Part shown: in pieces, positions 9,562-21,213 of the stretch
How positions within the stretch are numbered: the first letter of the stretch is position 1
Layout of the letters: each line of letters opens with the position of its first letter
Origin: Acidobacterium sp.
GTDB taxonomy: Bacteria; Acidobacteriota; Terriglobia; Terriglobales; Acidobacteriaceae
Assembly (NCBI GenBank): GCA_027315385.1
Contig: DAHUYD010000107.1
Coordinates: forward strand, 1 to 46,495
Length of the DNA stretch: 46,495 nt
Reading direction: 5' to 3'
The notes under the pieces: model-generated
Told to the model about the DNA's origin: nothing
Databases searched by the model: none
Seen by the model: the letters and a program-made list of their open reading frames with translations, nothing else
Position numbers and translations under genes: made by a program

Positions 9562-10101
9562 ATGGCGAGTCACGTATCCCAGTACGCGCGGGCCTTCACC
9601 GATGTGGTGTTCGAGGCGCAGCTGAATGCCAAAGAGGCGCAGCGGCAGCTTGGGGACTTTGCGGCGGCGTGGCACGAGAGCCGGGAGCTGCGGGATTTTA
9701 TGGTGGATCCGTCGTTTCCCGTGGAGCAGAAGGTGGCGCTCCTCGACAGGATGAACGCAAAACTGCTGATGCCGCAGCAGGTACGGAATTTCGTCGCGGT
9801 GCTGATCCGGAACGGACGGATTGGCGGATTCGACGAGGTGGTGGCGGAAATTGGCCGGGAGGTGAATCGCCGGCTGGGGATTCAGGAAGCCCGGGTGACC
9901 AGCGCGCGGCCTCTGGACGAGGGCGAGCGGCGCGAAGTGGAAGCCGGGATCGCGCGGCTGACGGGCGGCAAGGTGGAAGCGCAGTACGCAGTGGACAAGA
10001 GCCTGATCGGCGGCGTAGTGGTTCAGGCAGGAAGCACGGTATACGACGGTTCAGTGCTCGGACGGCTGGATCGGCTGAGGCAGGAACTGACCGCAAACTG
10101 A
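9562..10101 (+). CDS. atpH: ATP synthase F1 subunit delta
   Basis: The 179-residue protein links the peripheral stalk to the alpha3beta3 head. The helical N-terminal domain starts SQYARAFTDVVFEAQ, and the C-terminal part carries the family signature around IGGVVVQAGSTVYDGSVLGRL. The ATG directly follows the stop of the b subunit (TAG-ATG), so translation is probably coupled. Confidence 0.93.
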   Translation: MASHVSQYARAFTDVVFEAQLNAKEAQRQLGDFAAAWHESRELRDFMVDPSFPVEQKVALLDRMNAKLLMPQQVRNFVAVLIRNGRIGGFDEVVAEIGREVNRRLGIQEARVTSARPLDEGERREVEAGIARLTGGKVEAQYAVDKSLIGGVVVQAGSTVYDGSVLGRLDRLRQELTAN

Positions 10102-10115
10102 ACGGCCCCCCACGG

Positions 10116-10135
10116 CCGCCGGGAAACCACGGCGG
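10116..10135 (+). promoter_or_regulatory. Stem-loop between atpH and atpA
   Basis: A perfect 6-bp stem CCGCCG/CGGCGG encloses an 8-nt loop in the only sizeable gap (80 nt) inside the F1 cluster. It has no T-run, so it is not an obvious terminator. It could be a processing or stabilising hairpin upstream of the alpha gene, whose product is needed in three copies per complex. Confidence 0.35.
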
Positions 10136-10142
10136 ACAGTAA

Positions 10143-11780
<1,638 letters not shown>

Positions 11781-11799
11781 AACACACTGGGGACCGGCC

Positions 11800-12861
11800 A
11801 TGGCGAACGTACTCGATTTACGGCGGCGCATCCGCAGCGTGAGGAACACGCGGCAGATCACGAAGGCCATGAAGATGGTCTCGGCGGCGAAGCTGCGCCG
11901 GGCGCAGGAGAAGGCGGTAGCGGCGCGGCCGTATGCGGCGATGCTGGCCAGCGTCCTGGAATCGCTCAAGCGGCGCGCGGAAATTTACGATCCGGAGACG
12001 GGCGAGTGCCGCAGCCCCCTGCTGCTGACGCGTCCGGAGAAGCGGATATTGCTGGTGGTGGTGTCGGGCGACAAGGGGTTTGCGGGGGCGTTCAACACGA
12101 ACATCATCAAAGCGGCGACGAATTTCATCCAGGAAAACGGCCAGAAGGAAATCGACGTCGAGGCGATCGGACGCAAGGGGCGGGACTTCTACCGGCGGCG
12201 GTATGGGGCGGCGCGCTACAGCGGGGATGGGACGCGCGGCGGGCGCGGCGCGAATATCGAAGTCACAGGCGAACACACGGGGGTACTGGAGAAGCTGAGT
12301 TACGAGCGGGTGCGCGAGGTGGCGATGAAGATCGTGCATCGCTACGAGCACGAGGAAATCGACGCGGCGTATCTGGTCTACAACGAATTCAAGTCGGTGA
12401 TCCAGCAGCGCGTGGTGGTGGAGCGGGTGCTGCCGATCCTCCAGCTGGGCGCGCGGCAGATTGCCGAGGCGCGGGAACCGACCACGGAAGAGCGCGAGCG
12501 CGCGGCGGAAGCAGCGCTGTCGGCGGGCGTGAGTTTGTTTCCGCAGGAGGCGGCGGCAGCGCAACAGCAACTGGAAAACGAGACGAAGAACTTTGGGACC
12601 GCCGAGGTGGATTACATTTACGAGCAGCCGGCGGCGGAGATTTTTGCCGATGTGCTGCCGCGGTACATCACGTCGCAGCTCTACCACGCGACGCTGGAGT
12701 CAGTAGCGGCGGAGCATGCGGCGCGCATGACGGCAATGGATTCGGCGACCAACAATGCTTCGGACATGATCGATTCGCTGACGCTGACCATGAACCGGGT
12801 CAGGCAGGCGGCGATCACGAAGGAGATTATCGAGATTGTGAGCGGGGCGGCGGCGATTTAG
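11800..12861 (+). CDS. atpG: ATP synthase F1 subunit gamma (elongated)
   Basis: This is the central rotor shaft. N-terminal (RIRSVRNTRQITKAMKMVSAAKLRRAQ) and C-terminal (NRVRQAAITKEIIEIVSGAAAI) coiled-coil signatures are intact. At 353 residues it is about 65 longer than the E. coli protein. Most of the extra length is a Glu/Ala-rich insertion (about residues 224-268) after the strand VLPILQL and before the conserved VDYIYEQPAAEIF; a smaller Gly/Arg-rich insertion lies near residues 140-160. The insertion is in the globular part facing c-ring and epsilon, so a regulatory effect is conceivable, but that is inference. Confidence 0.95.
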   Translation: MANVLDLRRRIRSVRNTRQITKAMKMVSAAKLRRAQEKAVAARPYAAMLASVLESLKRRAEIYDPETGECRSPLLLTRPEKRILLVVVSGDKGFAGAFNTNIIKAATNFIQENGQKEIDVEAIGRKGRDFYRRRYGAARYSGDGTRGGRGANIEVTGEHTGVLEKLSYERVREVAMKIVHRYEHEEIDAAYLVYNEFKSVIQQRVVVERVLPILQLGARQIAEAREPTTEERERAAEAALSAGVSLFPQEAAAAQQQLENETKNFGTAEVDYIYEQPAAEIFADVLPRYITSQLYHATLESVAAEHAARMTAMDSATNNASDMIDSLTLTMNRVRQAAITKEIIEIVSGAAAI

Positions 12862-12875
12862 AGGCGAGTTATTAG

Positions 12876-14354
<1,479 letters not shown>

Positions 14355-14358
14355 AGCG

Positions 14359-14769
14359 ATGGCGACAACTCTGAAAGTCCGGCTGGTCACCCCGGAGCGC
14401 ATCCTGCTGGACATGGATGCGGAGGCGGTGGAGATTCCTGGCAAGACCGGGTATCTGGAGGTGCTGTACGGGCACGCTCCCCTGCTGACGGAGATTGGTG
14501 CGGGGATGGTGCGTCTGCACGGCGCCGAGGGCGGCGAGGAAAGTTATATGATCGCCCGCGGCTTTGCCGAGGTGCTGCCTGAACGGGTGACGATTCTGGC
14601 GGAGGAAGCGGAGAAGCCCGAAGAGATCGACGTGCTGAAGGCGCAGGAGCAGTTGCAGCGCGGCGAGGAACTCTGGAACAGGGCGGGCGACGATCCCGCA
14701 AAGTACACCGAGGCCAATGAGGTTGTAGCGGAAGCGAACGCGAAGATCGAGGGCGCGGGAAAGAAGTAG
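14359..14769 (+). CDS. atpC: ATP synthase F1 subunit epsilon
   Basis: The 136-residue protein couples rotor and c-ring and can inhibit ATP hydrolysis. The N-terminal beta-sandwich (VRLVTPERILLDMDAEAVEIPGKTG... LEVLYGHAPLLTEIGAG) is followed by a C-terminal helix pair (VLKAQEQLQ to EVVAEANAKIE). It closes the cluster; atpB, atpE and atpI are not in the window. A weak 5-bp CCCCG/CGGGG hairpin at 14779-14791 follows the stop but lacks a T-run. Confidence 0.94.
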   Translation: MATTLKVRLVTPERILLDMDAEAVEIPGKTGYLEVLYGHAPLLTEIGAGMVRLHGAEGGEESYMIARGFAEVLPERVTILAEEAEKPEEIDVLKAQEQLQRGEELWNRAGDDPAKYTEANEVVAEANAKIEGAGKK

Positions 14770-14999
14770 ACATCCTCCCCCCGACGCGGGGCGACAAGGG
14801 TGGGCAGCCGGTTCTCCCGAATTGCGCAGGGGTAGAGCCCGAGTTCATTTTGGCGCTTCAGGCGTGACCGAGATCGTACCCCGACAGCCCCGTCCCTGCA
14901 GGACTCGGCGGTCAATTGTGTTTTCCCAGTACCCAGGCGCTGGACTCATCCGCGTTGCGTCTCTGGTGCGTGTAGCAATTTTCTAAACTCTTCCTATAG

Positions 15000-17081
15000 C
15001 TATTGTGCAAACGCCTTGTCGAAGAAGTTGACGATGCGCTGCCGGCCGTCGAAGCCGTGCCAGGGCTCGGGGCTGGGCTCCCCGAAGATGCCCATCGCCA
15101 GTGGACCGTGGTCTTCGCGTGGGTATTCGATGAGATCGACGGGAACGCCCTGCTGGCGGAGCGCGCGGAACATCTCCTCGCTCTGGCCGAGAGGGTCGGT
15201 GCGGTCGGATTCCCCCTGGAGGAGCAGGAGAGGCGTTTTGGCGTGGCCGGCGTAGGCGAGCGCGCTCTGCTTCCACGCGTCGTCGGAGTGGGTCCACGGG
15301 AAGCCTCCGTAGAACCAGCGGTCGTACCAGGAGCCGTTCTCGGTGCCGTACTCGCTTTCCTGATCGATGACGGGAGCGCCGGCGACGATCGCCTTGAAGC
15401 GCGTGGTCTTGCCTTCCATGAACCCAGCCATTTCGCCCCCATAGCTGTAGCCGATGAGGGCCATCTTGTTGGCGTCGAGCGGATACTTCGCGAGGGCCGC
15501 ATCGACGCCGGTCATGATGTCAGTGAGGTCGGCGCCGCCCATGTCGAATTTGTTGGCGGCGGCGAAGGCGGCTCCGTAGCCGGTGCTGCCGCGAGGATTA
15601 GCTTCGAAGACGGCCCAGCCCTGGCCGACGAGGAATTCCGTGAAGGGACTCCAGCGGTCGGCGAAAGCGCCGGTGGGTCCGCCGTGGACGTTTACGATGA
15701 GCGGAACCTTGTGATCGGCAGTGGCCTGCGGAGGCAGATAGAGCATGCCCTGGAGGGTGAGGCCGCCATTCTTCCAGGTGACGAGGTGCGAGCGAATGGG
15801 CGTCCACACGGCGGGCGTGAGGGCTGGGGTATTGAGAGAGCGAGCCGCCTGGCCGAGGGCTGACGCGTAGTAGAGCGAGGGCAGCTGCGTGGCGGAGGAG
15901 CCGATCCACACCCAGCCCGTGTATTTCGCATTCGTGTTGAGCTGTGCGACGGTGGCGGTGCCGAAATGGAGCGGTTCGGCGCGCCCCGCAGCGTAGCGAA
16001 CCACGGTAGTATCGAAGCCGATCTGGGCGGGTTCAAAGATGCTGTCCCCGTCGGCAAGCGGTGCGCCATCGAGAGTGCCATTGAAATCCGCGCTGAGGTC
16101 GTGGATGGACTGATCGGCGAGCGTGTACTGATACAGATCGGAGTAGCCGGGAGGCGTGTCGGCCTGGCTTTGCGCGAGAAAATCAATCTGGCTGGCATCT
16201 CCCGACCAGACAGCCGTCTCGACGGTATTGGGAATGGCTTTGATCTGCATGGGGTGCGCCGGATCGGATGCGGAAGCGATCCAGACGGTGCGATCGGGCG
16301 CGATGTCGCCGACATCGTTCATGCCTTCGGCGATGGCGAGGAGGCGGTCGCCCCGGCGTGTCCACGCGACATTCGCGACATCGGGCGGAACGGCAACAGG
16401 CGTGAGCTTGCTGCTTTTGGGATCGAGGAGATACAGGCGCGTGCCATGGGGATTGTGATCGACCCAGACGGCGTCGGCTTTCTCTGTTTGCTCCTTCTTC
16501 TCTCCAGGGGTTTGCGGGTCGCGGATGAGGACAGCAATGGCGCGGCCGTCAGGCGAGATGAAGAACCGGCCGACGTTGACCTCGACGGGCTGCGGTTTGG
16601 CGGCCGCCGAGGGAGACTTGGCGGGAGGAATGGCGCCGGCCTCGATGGACTGATCGACGGGTGGAACAAGCTTGATATCGAAGGGATGGGCTTCGCCGCC
16701 GCTCATGGGCAGCTGGTAAAGCTGTGTCAGCTTGCCGCGGTGTGCGAGGAAGAGGACGGCGCTCGAGTCGGGCATCCATGCGCCGCTGGATTCGCCGCTC
16801 TTTTGGCCGGGGATCGAGTAGGTGAGCTGGCGCGCGGTGTTGGTCTGGAGATCGACCAGCCAGAGATGGCCGCGGCCGCCGTCGGCGGTGGGATCGGCAA
16901 CTTCGACGAGCACCCTGCGGCCGTCGGGCGAGAGGCGCGGCTGCGAGATGGCGCGCACGTGGCGGAGGTCTTCGTTGGACGGAAAGCGGGCGGCAGTGGT
17001 GGAAGCCTGAGCGGCGGTGACGACCGGCAGGGATGCGAGGCAGAAGCCAGCCAGCAGCGTGCAACCGGGGAATGTTCGCAT
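15000..17081 (-). CDS. Secreted S9-family (prolyl oligopeptidase/acylaminoacyl peptidase-like) peptidase
   Basis: This predicted exported serine peptidase has 693 residues. A signal peptide (MRTFPGCTLLAGFCLASLPVVTAAQ) is followed by a beta-propeller domain with WD40/PD40-type repeats (LSPDGRRVLVEV, GAWMPDSSAVLFLAH, FFISPDGRAIAVL) up to about residue 400, then an alpha/beta-hydrolase domain with nucleophile Ser546 in GYSYGGEM, Asp626 in GESDRTDP and His658 in REDHGPL. The frame can be extended 21 codons upstream, but the ATG at 17081 gives the signal peptide. Such enzymes trim oligopeptides in the periplasm; the exact specificity is not readable. It converges with the ATP synthase cluster and is divergent from the HAD gene. 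Confidence 0.92.
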   Translation of the reverse strand: MRTFPGCTLLAGFCLASLPVVTAAQASTTAARFPSNEDLRHVRAISQPRLSPDGRRVLVEVADPTADGGRGHLWLVDLQTNTARQLTYSIPGQKSGESSGAWMPDSSAVLFLAHRGKLTQLYQLPMSGGEAHPFDIKLVPPVDQSIEAGAIPPAKSPSAAAKPQPVEVNVGRFFISPDGRAIAVLIRDPQTPGEKKEQTEKADAVWVDHNPHGTRLYLLDPKSSKLTPVAVPPDVANVAWTRRGDRLLAIAEGMNDVGDIAPDRTVWIASASDPAHPMQIKAIPNTVETAVWSGDASQIDFLAQSQADTPPGYSDLYQYTLADQSIHDLSADFNGTLDGAPLADGDSIFEPAQIGFDTTVVRYAAGRAEPLHFGTATVAQLNTNAKYTGWVWIGSSATQLPSLYYASALGQAARSLNTPALTPAVWTPIRSHLVTWKNGGLTLQGMLYLPPQATADHKVPLIVNVHGGPTGAFADRWSPFTEFLVGQGWAVFEANPRGSTGYGAAFAAANKFDMGGADLTDIMTGVDAALAKYPLDANKMALIGYSYGGEMAGFMEGKTTRFKAIVAGAPVIDQESEYGTENGSWYDRWFYGGFPWTHSDDAWKQSALAYAGHAKTPLLLLQGESDRTDPLGQSEEMFRALRQQGVPVDLIEYPREDHGPLAMGIFGEPSPEPWHGFDGRQRIVNFFDKAFAQ

Positions 17082-17224
17082 GGTGGAAAGGATACCGCGA
17101 GTTGTGTTCCAATCCCACCCTATCCGCGATGATGCTGCCGGCAAAGGTGGGGCACCCGCGTCTCCTGCCTCTGCAAAAGCCGGTCAGAAGTGGGGTGCAG
17201 AGGGGGTCCGGCTACACTGAGGAT

Positions 17225-17953
17225 GTGCTGCACTTGCTGAATCCCATCCCCGCGCATCGCATTCGGCTGATTGTTTTCGATCTGGACGGAACGCTGATCG
17301 ATTCGCAAACTGATCTGACCAACTCCATCAACGCCATGCTGAAGGAGTTTGGGCGCGAGCCGCTGCCAGAGGAGATCATTGCCACGTACATTGGCGATGG
17401 CGCGGCGATGCTGGTGCGGCGGGCGCTGGGCGATCCGGAGGATGAGGCGCTGGTGGAAAGCGCGTTGCGGCATTTTCTGGATCACTATCGCGTGCACAAG
17501 CTGGATCACACGCGCGTGTATCCGGGAGTGATGGAGTCGGTGGAGGCGCTGCGGACCATGGCCGACGGATCGCCCCGCAAACTTGCGGTCCTGACGAACA
17601 AGCCGGTGCGGGCGTCGGTGGAGATTTGCGAAGGGCTGGGGTTGGCTCGGTTCATGTTCCGGATTTATGGCGGAAACAGCTTTGCGACGAAGAAGCCCGA
17701 TCCGGAGGGACTGAACACAGTCATCCGTGAGGCGGAAGTGGCTCCGGGCGAGACGCTGATGATTGGCGACTCGAGCGTGGACATCCTGACTGCACGGCGG
17801 GCGGGCGCCTGGGTGCTGGGCTGCCGATTCGGGCTGTCGTCGCATACGGTGGAGACGATTCCGTGCGACGGTCTGGTGGACGGCGCGGCCGAGTGGGCGG
17901 AGGCGCTGGCGCTGGAGGTTGCGACCAGGCCCCATCCGGCGGCGGAGCGCTGA
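17225..17953 (+). CDS. HAD-superfamily phosphatase, phosphoglycolate phosphatase-like
   Basis: This cytoplasmic hydrolase of the Gph-like HAD group has 242 residues from GTG at 17225 (TTG at 17234 is an alternative; a GAGG lies at 17219-17222). All four HAD motifs are present: FDLDGTLIDS (nucleophile Asp19, acid/base Asp21), VLTNKP, the motif III lysine in TKKPDPEG and MIGDSSVDILTA. A helical cap domain lies between motifs I and II. The usual role is removal of 2-phosphoglycolate from DNA repair or metabolism; related HADs act on other small phosphates, so the substrate is not certain. The open frame reaches back to 17033, overlapping the 5' end of the divergent peptidase gene. Confidence 0.85.
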   Translation: MLHLLNPIPAHRIRLIVFDLDGTLIDSQTDLTNSINAMLKEFGREPLPEEIIATYIGDGAAMLVRRALGDPEDEALVESALRHFLDHYRVHKLDHTRVYPGVMESVEALRTMADGSPRKLAVLTNKPVRASVEICEGLGLARFMFRIYGGNSFATKKPDPEGLNTVIREAEVAPGETLMIGDSSVDILTARRAGAWVLGCRFGLSSHTVETIPCDGLVDGAAEWAEALALEVATRPHPAAER

Positions 17954-18061
17954 GGCGGTCGTGCGCTGACCAACGTGGGATGTATTTGTACCTGCCTATG
18001 AAACAAAAATTCCCCCGGTGACAATCTCGCGCAGCGCCAGTCCAAGGTGAGTTGCGTGCCG

Positions 18062-18784
18062 ATGCGGTTTCAAGTGTCGCCGGGAGGTACGGTTTTGGCT
18101 GCAGGATTTCTGTCCCGTAGTTCTTTTGTTGTGCTCCTGGTGTTTGCGGCTCCGTTCGCGAAGGCGCAATACCGCAGTAGGAAAAATGACGATAACGAGG
18201 GCCGGCATTTTGTTGCGGGCGAGGACGTCGGGCCGTCGATCGTAACCGGCAACGCGCGGCAGATGACGGGGAGCGGCGGGATGCTCTGGCTGACATTCGG
18301 CTTCGAGAGCCCGCGACGATTGTCGATCCCGCTCGACTTTGGTGTGGACTTCAGCAATTTGCCCACGGCGGTGCGGAAGGCGGGCGGCGTGCCTAACGGA
18401 GAAGGGAATTTCATCCTGCTCGGGCTGGAGCCGAGGATTGCGCTGCTGCGCGGCCAACACTGGGGCGCCTACGCCATCGGCGGCGGAGGGCTCTCGTGGA
18501 AAGAGGTCGTTATGCTTGTGCCCAGCAGCAGCTGCTACAGCTATTACGGCTGCTATGCGCCGTCGGCGAAACAGACGACCTTCCAGCCCTATCTCGACGG
18601 GGGCGCGGAGATCGATTACCGGTTTGCTCCGAAGAAGCGGGTTGAGATGTATGCCGGTGCGCGCTATCTGGAGATGTATACGCCCGAGGGACAGTTTCCT
18701 GGGTTTCAATCGGCGGGGACCGGCATGTGGGTGCCGATGCTGGGCTGCCGGGTGCAGCTGGGGCCGCAGCCGCAGCAGCATTGA
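18062..18784 (+). CDS. Exported hypothetical protein, probably a small outer-membrane beta-barrel
   Basis: I do not recognise a named family. The 240-residue product has a signal peptide ending in FAKAQ. It then alternates short strands and glycine-rich turns (GGMLWLTFGFES, LSIPLDFGVDFSNL, LEPRIALLRGQHWGAYAIGGGG, YLDGGAEIDYRFA, VEMYAGARYLEMY), which is typical of small OmpA/OmpW-like barrels. The ATG at 18062 is preceded by AAGGTGAG 10 nt upstream; a GTG at 18047 is also in frame. It lies alone between the phosphatase and uvrB. Localisation is inference from composition. Confidence 0.65.
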   Translation: MRFQVSPGGTVLAAGFLSRSSFVVLLVFAAPFAKAQYRSRKNDDNEGRHFVAGEDVGPSIVTGNARQMTGSGGMLWLTFGFESPRRLSIPLDFGVDFSNLPTAVRKAGGVPNGEGNFILLGLEPRIALLRGQHWGAYAIGGGGLSWKEVVMLVPSSSCYSYYGCYAPSAKQTTFQPYLDGGAEIDYRFAPKKRVEMYAGARYLEMYTPEGQFPGFQSAGTGMWVPMLGCRVQLGPQPQQH

Positions 18785-18915
18785 GCAGGGACACGGCAGG
18801 CGCCTTGAAGGCATAAACCTTTTCTGTCGCACGCCGGATTTGCACTCCGATTCCGGTATTGGGTGAGCGGAGCCGCGGCGTAACGACGTCTGCCGCCATC
18901 CCCTAAAATCGAAGT

Positions 18916-20904
18916 GTGGACTTTCAATTAGTCAGCGACTACAAGCCGCGCGGGGACCAGGCCCGCGCGATTCGGGAACTCACCGCGGGGATCGATGCGG
19001 GCGAGAAGCATCAGGTCCTGCTGGGGGTCACCGGGTCGGGGAAGACCTTCACGATGGCGAAGATCGTGGAGCAACTAAACCGGCCGGCGCTGGTGCTGGC
19101 CCATAACAAGACGCTGGCGGCGCAGCTGTTTCACGAGTTCAAACAGTTCTTCCCGAACAACGCGGTCGAATACTTTGTGTCGTACTACGACTATTACCAG
19201 CCGGAAGCCTACATTCCGGCCGGCGACCTGTACATCGAGAAGGAAGCGACCATCAACGAGGAGCTGGACAAGCTGCGGCTGTCGGCGACGCGGTCGCTGT
19301 TCGAGCGGCGAGACGCGATCATTGTGGCGTCGGTGTCGTGTATCTACGGTCTGGGATCGCCGGAAGCGTACTACGGGATGCTGCTGCTGCTGGAGAAGGG
19401 GCAGAAGATCCGGCGCGAGGACATCACGCGGCGCCTGGTGGAGATCCTGTACGAACGCAACGACACGGATTTCCGGCGCGGGACATTCCGCGTGCGCGGG
19501 GACGTGATCGAGGTCTACCCGACGTACGACGAGAACGCCTACCGAATCGAGTTGTTCGGGGACGAGATCGATTCCCTGGCGCAGATCGATCCGCTGTTCG
19601 GAACGGTGAAGCAGAAGTACGCGCGGCTGCCGATCTATCCGAAGAGCCACTACGTGGTGCAGCCGGAACGGAAGAAGACGGCGATTGAGAGCATCCTGGA
19701 AGAACTGGCATGGTGGGAAAAAGAGCTGGAGAGCCAGGGGCGGATGGTGGAGTCGCAGCGGGTTCACCAGCGGACGCGCTTCGATCTGGAGATGATCAAG
19801 TCGGTTGGTTACTGCCACGGGATCGAGAACTACTCGCGGCACTTCAGCGGGCGGCTGCCGGGCGAACCTCCGCCGACGCTGCTGGATTATTTTCCGCGCG
19901 ACTATCTGCTGTTTATCGACGAGTCGCACGTGACGGTGCCGCAACTGCATGGCATGTGGCACGGGGACCGGTCGCGCAAACAGAACCTGGTGGACTATGG
20001 ATTCCGGCTGCCGTCGGCGATGGACAACCGGCCGCTGAAATTCGAGGAGTTCGAGCAGCGGACGAACCAGATCGTGTATGTATCGGCGACGCCGGGGCCG
20101 TATGAGTTGACGAAGGCGGCGGGGGTGGTGGTGGAGCAGATCATCCGGCCGACGGGGCTGGTGGATCCCGAGGTGGAGATTCGGCCGGTACGGGGGCAGA
20201 TCGACGATCTGCTGCATGAGATTCGGGACCGCGCGCAGAAGGGCGAGCGCGTGCTGGTGACGACGCTGACCAAGCGCATGGCCGAGGATCTGGCAGGGTA
20301 TTACTCCGAGGTGGGCGTGCGCTGCCGGTACATGCACTCGGAGATCGAGACGCTGGAGCGCGTGAAGCTGCTGCGCGATCTGCGCAAGGGCGAGTACGAC
20401 GTGCTGATCGGGATCAATCTGCTGCGCGAGGGGCTGGATTTGCCGGAGGTTTCGCTGGTCGCGATTCTGGACGCGGACAAGGAGGGCTTCCTGCGCTCCG
20501 CGGGATCGCTCATCCAGACCATGGGGCGCGCGGCGCGGCATGTGCAGGGGCGCGCGATTCTGTACGCGGATAAGATGACGGACTCGATGCGGCAGGCGAT
20601 GGGCGAGACGGATCGGCGGCGCGCCGTGCAGCGGGCGTACAACCAGGAGCATGGGATCGTACCGCAGTCGATTGTGAGTCGGTCCGATATGTCGCTGGCG
20701 AAGATTCTCCAGGCGGAGTACGCGGACTTGTCGGAAGAGGCCGAGACAATGCCTGAGTTCGCGTCGCAGGAGGATCTGGACGCGTACATCGCGAAACTCG
20801 AAAGCGACATGCGCGAGGCGGCAAAGAAGTTCGAGTTCGAGAAGGCGGCGAAGCTGCGGGATACGATCAACGAGCTGCGGACGAAGGAGTTTTTGTTCAG
20901 CTAA
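18916..20904 (+). CDS. uvrB: Excinuclease ABC subunit B
   Basis: UvrB is the damage-verification helicase-like subunit of nucleotide excision repair. The 662-residue protein has Walker A GVTGSGKT (37-44), the beta-hairpin region [20 protein letters not shown], the DESH box ([15 protein letters not shown]), helicase motif [11 protein letters not shown] and a C-terminal UVR domain ([19 protein letters not shown]) that contacts UvrC. It starts at GTG (18916). No SOS-box-like site was recognised in the short upstream gap. Length and motifs are normal. Confidence 0.97.
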   Translation: MDFQLVSDYKPRGDQARAIRELTAGIDAGEKHQVLLGVTGSGKTFTMAKIVEQLNRPALVLAHNKTLAAQLFHEFKQFFPNNAVEYFVSYYDYYQPEAYIPAGDLYIEKEATINEELDKLRLSATRSLFERRDAIIVASVSCIYGLGSPEAYYGMLLLLEKGQKIRREDITRRLVEILYERNDTDFRRGTFRVRGDVIEVYPTYDENAYRIELFGDEIDSLAQIDPLFGTVKQKYARLPIYPKSHYVVQPERKKTAIESILEELAWWEKELESQGRMVESQRVHQRTRFDLEMIKSVGYCHGIENYSRHFSGRLPGEPPPTLLDYFPRDYLLFIDESHVTVPQLHGMWHGDRSRKQNLVDYGFRLPSAMDNRPLKFEEFEQRTNQIVYVSATPGPYELTKAAGVVVEQIIRPTGLVDPEVEIRPVRGQIDDLLHEIRDRAQKGERVLVTTLTKRMAEDLAGYYSEVGVRCRYMHSEIETLERVKLLRDLRKGEYDVLIGINLLREGLDLPEVSLVAILDADKEGFLRSAGSLIQTMGRAARHVQGRAILYADKMTDSMRQAMGETDRRRAVQRAYNQEHGIVPQSIVSRSDMSLAKILQAEYADLSEEAETMPEFASQEDLDAYIAKLESDMREAAKKFEFEKAAKLRDTINELRTKEFLFS

Positions 20905-20942
20905 TCGGATTTATTTCTTTCTGATTCCAGGCGGGCGCGAAT

Positions 20943-21197
20943 TCGTTTATAGTGCCGGTTAACCGTGGATGAGGGCTGGGCGGGGAGGCGGTTCCGCGTC
21001 TGGCAGCGGGAGGCGTGCGAAGCCGGTGCGAGTCACGAAGCCGCGGGAAGAAGGCGGCGCGACCAGAGGCCCGGGGACCGGGCAGCAGTGGCATACGCAC
21101 CCCACGACTTCCGCCACAGTATTGGTTCAAATCATGGAAACGGCAGCGGCGGAGTGGGCGAAACACCAGCTCGCATCGGACGCCTGCCTATAGATGG
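20943..21197 (+). ncRNA. Structured 5' leader of the FecR-like gene, riboswitch candidate
   Basis: The gap between uvrB and the next gene holds a region closed by a 10-bp long-range helix: 20943-20952 pairs continuously with 21188-21197 (three G-U pairs). Inside are a GGT (20957-20959) that can pair with GCC (21182-21184), GGTGCGAGTC (21025-21034), CGGACGCCTGCC (21177-21188), and local hairpins, including a perfect 6-bp stem at 21069-21083 and a GCCGC/GCGGC stem at 21040-21058. The order helix, GGT, GGTGxxAxTC, terminal GGAxxCCTGCC beside the closing helix is that of cobalamin riboswitches, but the central CCCGCAACTGT box is only approximate (CCGCCACAGTA, 21111-21121) and some 75 nt too far downstream. 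It is either a divergent B12-type riboswitch or another leader RNA. AAGGAG and the ATG of the target gene follow within 20 nt. Confidence 0.4.
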
Positions 21198-21213
21198 GTT
21201 CAAGGAGCAGATC

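Noticed and set aside
19075-20652. 525-codon minus-strand frame
   Set aside because: Antisense shadow of uvrB with Arg/His/Leu-biased composition.
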